Shown here: piece after piece, positions 52,891-61,687 of the stretch
Position numbering within the stretch: the stretch's first letter is position 1
How the letters are laid out: each line of letters starts with the position of its first letter
Origin: Verticillium longisporum
Lineage: Eukaryota > Ascomycota > Sordariomycetes > Glomerellales > Plectosphaerellaceae
NCBI GenBank assembly: GCA_019188255.1
Contig: JAETXT010000005.1
Coordinates: forward strand, 1,178,001-1,242,000
Length of the DNA stretch: 64,000 nt
Reading direction: 5' to 3'
Program-made: the position numbers and the translations under genes
Notes under the pieces: generated by a model
What the model was told of the DNA's origin: nothing
The model's input: the letters and a program-made list of their open reading frames with translations, nothing else
The model's database searches: none

Positions 52891-53715
52891 CGACAATTGG
52901 TCATTGGAGGCGCAGGAGCAGTCGCTGCTCTGTTGCTAGTTCTCGCCACAACATGGGCAATTAAAGACTACAACGCTTACATTGCACTGGGGCCCGGAGG
53001 GCCACCTAACAACTTCTTCGGCTGGGCCATCGTCAACATTGCCGTACGCCCTTTCTGTTCGACTAAAGCCAAGGCAACTTTCACCGATGACTACCCGAAA
53101 CATGGAGCACACAATAATATCGAGTCCCTTCCGAGAAGACGTGGCCCACGTGCCAGTGTTGCCGGCCTGGTGCCACATCGTCAAGTCATGCAATGGGCCC
53201 CAGAAACCATGAGGACGGTGAGCATCGAGCCTACAGCCTTTGATAGCACTTGTTACGGAAAGGCTGATACCTATCTATAGCCTGTCTCAAATCTTTTCGA
53301 AAATGCTGCTTCCGAAAACCCTGACATACTTGAGTAGCGAGTTTCGAGCTACGAACGACATCATGATGCCCTTTTCGTGGCTGAAAAGCTTCTCAACGAA
53401 AGTGCCATGCACTTACCGAAGGCGGCATCCATGGCAAAGGGAGAACTTGGACATCACCATAAAGACTTGTCGATGCACCTCTACCTCAGCCCGGCCGATG
53501 CGCGCCAGGTGATTGAGAAGGGCTGGGGAGAAAGACATCGCCTTTCTGTCCCTACGAACACCTGGTTCAGACACAGATACGGTATTGGAGACACGTATCT
53601 GATGATTTACGGGCCCCGTAACGAAGAAGAAATGGAAGCCTTGAGGACCATTCTTGAGAGCAGCATTCGATTTATGACAGGGAGAAACGTGAATGCCCTT
53701 GAATGGAGGAGTTGA
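52891..53715 (+). pseudogene. luciferase-domain (DUF5519-like) protein, interrupted by an in-frame stop
   Basis: Exon 52891-53217 encodes a membrane anchor (VAALLLVLATTWAI), then DYNAYIALGPGGPPNNFFGW and LPRRRGPRASVAGLVPHRQV. After an intron (53218-53280, GTGAGC...TAG, with CTGAT branch point) the same phase continues with LFENAASENPDILE, meets TAG at 53335-53337, and goes on in frame with RVSSYERHHDALFVAEKLLN and the highly typical C-terminal block HLYLSPADARQVIEKGWGER...YGIGDTYLMIYGPRNEEE. The family is a common fungal group of membrane-anchored proteins named for weak similarity to a luciferase domain; its biochemical role is not known. Because both sides of the TAG are well preserved, either a recent nonsense change or a sequence error is likely. 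The first exon is uncertain. Confidence 0.75.
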
Positions 53716-53936
53716 AACAAGGTTTAGGGTTAAGATTTTCCTTTGTTCGATCTGATCCTGCGCAGTTCAACTTTTTGCCATTCGGTTTCTTATAGTTTTG
53801 CAAGTATACGGGATTCAACCCGTTCAGAGTTCAGACACTGTATTGATCTGCCCACTTCCAACTATAGCAAAATATCGACTACTTGGCCTGTCGTGGAGGC
53901 CTGTCTGCCCGCCATCCTTGAGCTGCGCCGCGATTG

Positions 53937-55559
53937 TCAGTCAGATAGCATGAGATAATTGACATGCTGTGGCACATGGTACGTACCTAATTGGTGGAGG
54001 AACTCAATCAGAATAGGCATGAGAGTAGAAATAGCGAGAACCTGTCCCAGCGTCCAGCCATCTCTGAAGTTTCCGACGTTTGAAATGTCGAAAAGCTCCG
54101 AACGATAAGAACCGTAAAAGTAGAGAGCCACGATAGCTCCGATGCCCAGGAATAAGACATCCATGATTCCCAAAACATCTGCAAAGGTCCGGTATGTAGG
54201 GCTGTTTTGTCGAATGTCGGCTAGAATCCGAAGCTTATCGAAGTGCACATCAAAAGTCCTTCGGCGTTTCCCGTGTATCAGTGGAATAGGAGAGCCAGTT
54301 CCCCTTCTCTGGCGTCTTGCTAGCCAGGAAGCAACTGCACCCATGCTGAAACCTCTGACGAAACAGTAGCCTGCTAGAATAGAGGCTGCAATGACCAGAG
54401 TCCGTATCGGTAGTGAGTATTGAAAGTCGCAAACGTCGTCCCAGAAGCTTTCAAACTTATATGGTCGCTTTCCGTCGTTTGCATGAAACCAAATCAACAT
54501 GATCACAAGCGTTAAGATGCCCACAGTAAAGGACATGTACATCAGCCACTTTGATAAGATTGTTGGTTTCCGAACTCGCTTCGTAGGATCCTCATTCCGT
54601 CTGGTATCCTCGAGCCTGCGGATGCATGCCCCGAGACGCACAAGCCACAGACAAACGAGATTGGAGTAGAGCAGAATCCAGTATTGCAACAGAAGATCTT
54701 TGGTCCATACGGTTGGCGTACCCGAGGCGAAGTTGTGTGTCAAGATGGCAGCGGGCAGCACCAATGCAAAGACAGCCGCCGAATCAGAAAAGCCGCTGTA
54801 AGAAGCTTTGACCGAGTCGTATAATAGCCGCATGATTGGCCTTTTCCCAGTTGGGTGGAAGAATCCTAAGTTGCAGGCCGTATGTCCAGGTGCTGTTCGG
54901 TTGCGTTTATTACGACTTTGAGACCACCATCGTGCTGCTTCAACCAAGGTGATAGCCGAATACAAAAAACCAGCCGCAAGTTGAATTATGTAGAAGATGA
55001 AAACCTGTCAAATCTTGAGTCAATACTCCTATATTACAGATGTTTAGATGGGCTCAAAACCTACACCAGGGCCGTTGACGTCGCCGAGTCGGCCATGGTC
55101 AAAGTTTAGCTCGCATACGGCCTTTTTACACCGGCGGCTCGGTTCGTCAATGACGAAGCGAAAGTAGGACGATTCAAACGGCAGTGGACTGTCTTCCCAG
55201 AAGTCCGAGTCCTGTCCAGCCACCGAATCTATCCACTGTTTGCGCTCTTCTCCAAACTGGCCACGTAGCGAATGCTCCCATTCGAGAATTTCGCCGTATC
55301 GAGCGATTTCGTTGAGGCTCTGTGGCAAAGCTTCTCGGAAATAGCGCTCAATCACATCAGAGTGAAGCGACTGAGGAATCCAAAAAGTGGTGTTCCCATC
55401 GCTTCCCGGAAGATCATCGACATCTTCATAATTAGATAGATCAAACCATGACTGCAGGAAATCTTTCGTAAGATTGCAATCACTGCCAAAGGTCAGGTCG
55501 ACGAGGGGTGGAGGGGTCCATGTCGCGAAATCTGTTGTTACATTGCCTGAAGACATCAT
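53937..55559 (-). CDS. multi-pass membrane protein of unknown function
   Basis: Exon 1 (55559-55065, 165 codons) gives a lumenal or extracellular N-terminal domain with N-glycosylation sites (NVT, NLT, NTT) and Cys pairs, ending CKKAVCELNFDHGRLGDVNG. Exon 2 starts at 55004 with a hydrophobic VFIFYIIQLAAGFLY; about six further spans follow (VFALVLPAAIL, LVCLWLVRLGA, YMSFTVGILTLVIMLIWF, TLVIAASILAGYCFV, DVLFLGIGAIVALYFYG, LAISTLMPILIEFL). I see no named domain, but an extracellular Cys domain followed by seven or so spans is a pattern found in many Sordariomycete proteins of unknown function. The end is uncertain: reading through stops at 53937, whereas a GTACGT donor at about 54000 and a CAG at about 53925 would give a tail ending at 53879. 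Confidence 0.7.
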
Positions 55560-56410
55560 CTAGGTTCGCGGGGGAGCCACGCTAAGCGAGAGATGACTCG
55601 GCAGTCTGAATAGTCGATGAATGTGATGTAGTGAGCTTTGCAAGGACGTGTATAAAGGATCTTCCCACCATTTGCGTTCTCTGGATCTTCCGAAGCTATA
55701 TGTCCGACGTGGATGGCGAGCCTGATCTAATTCTGTCTGAGGCTGAGGGCAAGCTTTGGGCCCCCAAGCCTTCTTGCGGCGTCCTGAATAAAGCGTGTGT
55801 CAGACGACAGATTCAGGAAAGCAGGCTGGATTCCCAGCCACCACGAGATGCAGGACTGACGGCGATGGCATCCCAATCCAGAAGAGGCACAATAAGCGAG
55901 CTGCATAGGAAGTCCACAGAGATCGATAATTTGGTGTGAAGGCTTCCCATGTGGCAACACTTCCTATCTTGGACCAGTGTTTGGTGCAGCCTAGAAGGCC
56001 TGTGCCGCGCGCCTGCATTTGTGAGCTGAAGCAGGACATTTGAGGGCCAATAACGTCATCTGAGCCTTCTGAAGCTCAGTGACATCACTGAGGAGTCCGG
56101 TGTAGTGTAAGCACTGCGAAGGATCATGGATCATGGGCCCTGGAAATCATTACGAGCCTCATAATCGTTAGAATTATATGTAAAGGAACTTGGGGCTGTC
56201 CCGAATCGCGAACCTATATCGCTTCGCAGTGTTAATTTATTTGAACAATCGTTTTAACTAATATAAAGCCCATTAAGTCCTCGGTTGGCCCTCAAAAAAA
56301 AGTCGGCCAGTCATTGCAAACCTACCAAATCCCACATGTGATAAATGATGCAGTAGGCACACCAGTTTTGGACATCACCTGAAAATCACCCAGTCGAAGT
56401 GCCCAATGAT
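55560..56410. other. intergenic region
   Basis: An 851-bp spacer between the membrane-protein start and the aminotransferase stop. It is AT-rich around 56160-56300, with an A-run near 56294. A 102-codon open frame at 55631-55939 has no recognisable feature and is not called. Confidence 0.5.
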
Positions 56411-57970
56411 TCATGTCAGACATTTATGCCTTGAAAGTCTCCCGACGCAGCCTTCGGCATCGCAGACATCCACACAGCAAGTTTGGCACCAAGTACTTTT
56501 CTTGTTGTTGGCCTTGCTGCCGCACCAAAAGCACCAATTCGGCTTTGACCCTTCATCGATCATCTGTCGAGCCAAGTTCTGCCGTGTCTCTTTGCTGGCA
56601 GTTCCAAGAATCGAGCGAATAACAGTCGGCTTTGACATGTCGACCTCGAGCCTAGGAAACCAACGAACCCAGGGGATCCATGGGCCGGCAGTGCTAGCGC
56701 CCATGATGAGTAGGGGCCCTGCGATGTCCTTTCGCACGAAGATCAGGCTATCTAATCCCCCGATGAAGCTCTGGGGATGCTCTTGACGCCCATTTTTCCG
56801 AGCAGCATCCACAATGAAATCTCGAACGGCCTTTCCAACCTGCCGACTCAGTACTGGGAAGTCCCCCGCCACAGCGAGATCCACAAGTGCGAGTGCCTGG
56901 ACCAGAACCGGTGTCAGGACCGGCTTCGAAGCCTTGTTTTGCCAATGACGAACCGCTTGGACTTGCAGGGATCTCGCAATACCTAGACTACGAATAAATG
57001 GTGCTGCGAAATTTATCGCTATCCCATGGGCACACATGGCTCTGCCGAAGAAAGCCAGATCAGGAGGTTCGGCATCAGCGTACTCCTCACGCTGAAATGC
57101 AAAAGGTGCACCACAGCGAATTGCAGTCAGGGTCTCATCCGCCGCAAGAATGAGTTGCTTCTCGGCGCAGACCTGGCGTAGGCGTTTCAAAAGAACTGGG
57201 TCGAAGGCGCGACCGCTGTATTGCCCATCAACAATTTCGATAATGATGCCAATGCATCCGCTTTCCTTTGCGTCCTCTAGCTGTGCCCGAAGATCACCTT
57301 GGGAGCTGGTCGGGTTCAGGAAGAAAGGATCCGAGCCGCAGTGATGGCCCTTGTCAGGGTTGGTCCCGGGCGTTCCCTATGCAACCATTAGCTTATTTCA
57401 TGTGTTCGCGGCGACGGAGAGACCCAAGAGGTGACGCTTACCACTGAGCTCGGTGAGTTCGCGACCGCTGTGTACGAATCGGACAGCAGGGCCCAACGCG
57501 GGGTGCTTGCCTGTTTCTGGTTCCAACCGACTAGCTTCAATACGGTGTCTTCTTCAATCACATGAACTGGAGTGTTGGAACCCTTGGCTAGGATGAATCT
57601 CCCGAGCATCAAAATCATTTTGGATGTCAAGACTGGGTTCATGGCTTGTGTACTCGAGTTCTGATAGTCGATGGGATAGAAGCCTTTGAAGAACGAGCTA
57701 TGTACAGATGTCAGTTAGTCAAGAGCGGTGTCTTGGCGAGGGATTGGTTGAATCATCTTACATGAATTTTGCTTCGAAATGAGCAAGGAGCTCGTCATAC
57801 CTCTTCTCGAGCTTGAGGCGATTTGTTACGAACTGATGCCATAATGGATTGGCCGGTGTGATAGCCTGCAATTGATCAAAGCACAAGATGGCGCCCCAAG
57901 CACTGTTTAGATCATGGTTAAGTCTTTGCTTTGGTATCCCGGATGGGAGTGGGGGAGTTGAAAGACTCAT
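56411..57970 (-). CDS. class III aminotransferase-like protein with Cys/His-rich tail
   Basis: Three exons (57970-57762, 57697-57442, 57376-56411; introns GTAAGA...TAG and GTAAGC...TAG) join in phase to 476 residues. The central part is fold-type I PLP enzyme: GTPGTNPDKGHHCGSDPFFL, then SGCIGIIIEIVDGQYSGRAF, FDPVLLKRLRQVC and LILAADETLTAIRCGAPFAF, where Asp of DET should bind the PLP ring. About 31 residues on, PPDLAFFGRAMCAHG has Arg-267 where class III enzymes have the Schiff-base Lys. The C-terminus carries a Cys/His cluster (NWCFWCGSK...WCQTCCVDVCDAEGC...RHKC) close to a MYND-type zinc-finger spacing. Function is unknown; it may be non-catalytic or use another lysine. Protein-like fragments upstream (57978-58564) may be further 5' exons, so the N-terminus is uncertain. 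Confidence 0.65.
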
Positions 57971-59255
57971 CCTGACATCAAGTAGGCTGACGAACTTCTG
58001 GACGTAGTTTGCAAATTGTCGGGCAAGACCGGTTTATATTGATTAGCCACGGAAAGCGATGATGAAGCCATTGGCGTTGCTTGATGAGGCCTCTCAATAT
58101 GGCCCTAGGCAGAGAGGCCTCACGATGGCAGGCAACACGAAGCTCTGCAGATACATCGCAAAGCCGCATTAGCGGATTCCAGGGGTGACTCGAAGATGAA
58201 CAGGGGTCTACGATCGCCATCAAGGAAGTCAACTCGAATGTCACTGAGGTATTGCTCTGCAGTACCATTAGGTGACCTTGCTGTGTACGAACTCATGATC
58301 GCATACAGGATCTCCAAAACAGTAGTGTGAGGGCTGGGGTGCACTGTTCCACATTTGCAGTATCGCAGACATGCTAAGCACCAGTGGTGCATATTGTGGA
58401 TTAAGGACACTGGAAAGGGTCACAACAATGGCAGCTAGCCTGCGTATGACCCACGCGTAATTAGCTGTGCCGTAGACAAGCCCACGGCAGACTCGCCAGT
58501 AATGAGGCCATACGCCCGACTTGTCGTTGACTTTGCCTTCAAGGCTGAATCCTTGGCGGCCCAATCAGTTCTTGTCTTCTGTCCTAACTGTGGCGATGCA
58601 AACTGCACGGCCGATGGTGCGAATTTCTTGAGGCTCAGACGTCGCAAAATACGTGCGGCACAGCGCGGGAGAACTAATACCGTATACCCCAGGCTGCCGG
58701 TCGCTGGTAGGGTAATTACTCAGACTACAAGCCCAGTTGGGTAAAACGCCTAAGGCAAGGTAGACTATTATCAAGTATTTAATCTATAATCTATATAAGA
58801 TTTATAGCCTACCTATCTAGGAAGACTAATTAATCTATCTCATATCTATAACATAGCTAATACAGCTTCTGTTATAAATTTCGAGTGAAATCTCTATTGT
58901 TTAGCCAGCCCTAAAAGTCCTAAAAGCAAGGTTGCAAGTGAGAATGAATTATACGCGTATGAATTCGCCCATACAATGCTCTCGGCACTCCATTGGCCGC
59001 GATTTCCTTTACCTCGTCCAGTGGTGTTGTTGGCGACTCCTGATCAAATGCCTGTCGGTTACTTCCACACTCCGAGAAGAGTTTAGCTACCTACCTATCT
59101 GGGGGCTGACGACATGTATGTGATTCGCCATCACCATGATTGAAATGAGATAATGGCCTCGACCTCGGCAGCTTCTCCTTCACCGTACTGCACATCCTGC
59201 GATCGAGATCAACTGTACCTACTTGACCTGTCAATCCGTCTCGCGTCGCTCCAAA
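57971..59255. other. region with coding-like fragments and an AT-rich island
   Basis: On the minus strand several short open segments look partly protein-like (for example YLSDIRVDFLDGDRRPLFIF near 58200-58270 and GLARQFANYVQKFVSLLDVR just before 57970), but I could not join them with convincing splice sites. They may be 5' exons of the aminotransferase-like gene or a decayed gene. From about 58745 to 58910 the DNA becomes strongly AT- and TpA-rich, as RIP-mutated repeats are in ascomycetes. Confidence 0.4.
58745..58910. repeat. AT-rich, TpA-rich island (RIP-like)
   Basis: A 165-bp block made mainly of TA, ATA, TATAA and CTAT strings, sharply different from the GC-rich surroundings. This composition is what repeat-induced point mutation leaves behind; there is no coding capacity and the origin of the repeat is not recognisable. 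Confidence 0.5.
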
Positions 59256-60302
59256 ATGGCCGGATTGATCAGAGAGGCGTACAGCCAGTTCAAAGACCTG
59301 CCCGTCCCAGACACGCTACAAACGGGCCGTACGATCATCATCACCGGCGCCAACGTCGGCCTCGGCCTCGAAGCCGCCCGCCATTTCGCCCGCCTCCAAG
59401 CCGACCGCGTCATCATCGCCTGTCGCGACAAGACCAAGGGCGATACCGCCGTCCATTCAATCCGCGCCTCATTTCCCGATAGCCCGACGAAACTTGACGT
59501 CTGGGTGGTTGATATAAGTGACTTTGCGAGCGTCAAGGCCTTCGCGGCGCGGGCTGAGACGGAGCTGGATCGCGTCGATGTCTTCCTGAGCAATGCAGGT
59601 GTCGTAGCGTCGACGTATAGCGAAAGTATTGACGGGTGGGAGTCAACACTTGCGGTAAATGTTATCGGTACATTTTTACTCGTCTTCTTGATGATGCCGA
59701 AAATGCGAGAAACAGCCAAAAAGCATGGGACGACACCGCATATCACGGTGACTGCCAGCGGGGCAGGACATTTGGTGAGTAGCGTGGTCGGTACACTGTG
59801 CTTCAGTGCACCCACTGACAGACAGCTTTAGGCCTACTTCAATGAGCGTAAACAGGATAAAATCTTCGAAGCCCTCAATGCAAATCGCAGCCTCCTCGAT
59901 CGATATAACGTCTCTAAGCTCCTACAGGTTACAATCGTCAAGCAGCTCGCCGCAGCGACACGGGTTCCAAGCTACCCCCCAAGCGAAAGGATCATAATCA
60001 ATACTATACATCCGGGACTCTGCCAGACGGAGCTATTCCGGTCTATGCCCTTCCCGCTCAATTACCCGATGAAGTTGGGTATGCGTGTTTTTGGACGTAC
60101 CTCGGAAATGGGTTCAAGGTGTCTTTTGGCCGGAGCGCTCGCTGGCGAGGAGTCGCATGGCCGGTACATGGAAAATTGCATCGTTGCCGAATACGCGCCC
60201 ATTTTAAATGGCGAAGAAGGCGAGTTAATGCAGGTCAGGGTCTGGGAGGAGGTTGTTGCCATATTGGAAGGTATCCAGCCTGGGATCACCAAGTTAATCT
60301 GA
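59256..60302 (+). CDS. short-chain dehydrogenase/reductase
   Basis: Two exons (59256-59774 and 59832-60302; intron GTGAGT...TAG, with a CTGAC branch point) give 329 residues. The cofactor motif TGANVGLGLEAARHFARL (about 32-49) is the SDR TGxxxGxG box; VFLSNAG (about 112-118) is the NNAG-equivalent; Ser in HITVTASGAGH and YNVSK in exon 2 supply Ser, Tyr and Lys of the catalytic set. IHPGLCQTELFRS is the usual strand after the active site. The overall arrangement is that of retinol-dehydrogenase-like/WW-domain-oxidoreductase-like SDRs, using NAD(P)H on a ketone or alcohol; the substrate is unknown. MAGLIREAYSQF at 59256 is chosen because it resembles relatives' starts; the frame is open further upstream. 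AT-rich islands flank the gene on both sides. It may work with the nearby aminotransferase-like protein (inference). Confidence 0.92.
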
Positions 60303-61687
60303 AGTGATATTGACAGGTGAGAAGCGCTGGTGGTAATCGCTGTGTACGCGGATAGTAAGCGATTCGTCTGGAATAGGTTCAGCAGTAGTCACGATATGTA
60401 GAACGGACAGCAATTATCCATGAATAGCAGCCGAGCGGCTGCCGAACCCCAGACGGCGCCTACACTAGGTGTTTTGTGAGATCAAATCGGCATAGCACTT
60501 CTCTCAGAGGATAGATTTATATTGCATATCTCACGCTTTATAATGTCCGAGCGCCTAATAAATAGATAGAAGAAGTAGAAAGTAATCGTATGTAATAAAA
60601 TTCTAATAGTGTTCTATCCAATTAGTAGATAATTTATAGACTCTTATATGTACTTGAGGAAATAGCTTAGAGTTGAAGCTAACCCTTAGAGTTGTATATT
60701 ATACTACTAGTAGTACTAACCCTATAGTCTAGGGAGGCTTTTATATATTTAACTTGTTGAGGTCTATACTGTTTCTTTGGGTGGCGTCTGGGAGGATAAA
60801 CTAGAGATAGCAATGAGATCACGACCAGCTTGTGTTGCGACAGCACCCTACCGCCGCTTGCGCTGCACGCAACGCGGCAAAGGCCGCCCGCCTTGCTTCA
60901 CGACGCAATGTCAACGTCTAATGTGCATCGCCCGAAAGCTGACTACTGTCCACCCCCACCCCCTGCACAACCATTGTCTCAAGACGACTCTCGGACGATG
61001 TAACTGCGTTTGGCCGAAACAGAGATGTCCACCAGGAAGAAAATTGAGGAACCTTTGTCGGCCGGCCGGTCCATTGACGATGGTTCCGCGTGTGGCGCTT
61101 CGACCAGCGTCAAGCGCATGCGCACGTACGACGCCCAAGCTATTTGATCGTGTGACAAAACGAGGCATGCTCCAGTGCGCACCCGACAACCCTCGTGGCC
61201 GTACATTGGGGCGCAGTTGCGCCTCTGCTGGCTTGTAAGCCGATCAGACGTTCCTCCGCAACACGATAGGAGCACGTCGTCGGGACACACTCTGATTTTG
61301 ATCATCGCAGGGCAAGACTGGAGCGCGGAGCAGCAAGAGAACTTTTGTAGCGTCCTGATATTGCCGATTTTGAGTTCAACACCATATTCTGTCGGTGGCT
61401 GCCTAAATAGGTCAGTTAACCAGGAGAAATCTCTTGGATACTCAGCCGTCCCATGGTCAAACATGGAAGGCAAGATATACGAGCCATTCCCCATGGTCGC
61501 TGCCACATCCCTGAAATGGACCGGAGCCAAATTATAGAAACCAGACCCAGAGCAGTGCTTTCGCATCACCGATCTCCAAGCCCTGACATCCGAGATCAGT
61601 GTAAATGCCGCCGGCCCACTGTACCTATGTTTCGTCGCGGCGCAAGCCTCCACAACTTTCTTGGTGGTAGTGGGATAGACCCAAGGA
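60303..61687. other. intergenic region with AT-rich island
   Basis: It starts with an AT/TpA-rich block (60480-60790) similar to the one before the SDR gene, followed by GC-richer DNA. A minus-strand open frame (60979-61653, lacking an ATG at its start) has some protein-like stretches but no recognisable family, so it is not called. Confidence 0.45.
60480..60790. repeat. AT-rich, TpA-rich island (RIP-like)
   Basis: About 300 bp dominated by TA-containing words (ATAATAAAT, CTACTAGTAGTACTA, TTATATATTTAAC), without coding potential. Composition is like repeat-induced point mutation remnants and matches the island at 58745-58910. Confidence 0.5.

Noticed and set aside
57440..57545. A short alternative frame reading LEPETGKHPALGPAVRFVHS, suggesting a frameshift in the aminotransferase-like gene
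   Set aside because: It is open for only about 40 codons and its phase does not match the next exon, while the adopted frame is open throughout and joins both introns in phase.
60979..61653. A 224-codon minus-strand frame between the SDR gene and the regulator gene
   Set aside because: It starts with GTG, its first ATG is about 30 codons in, and no domain or splice context supports it.
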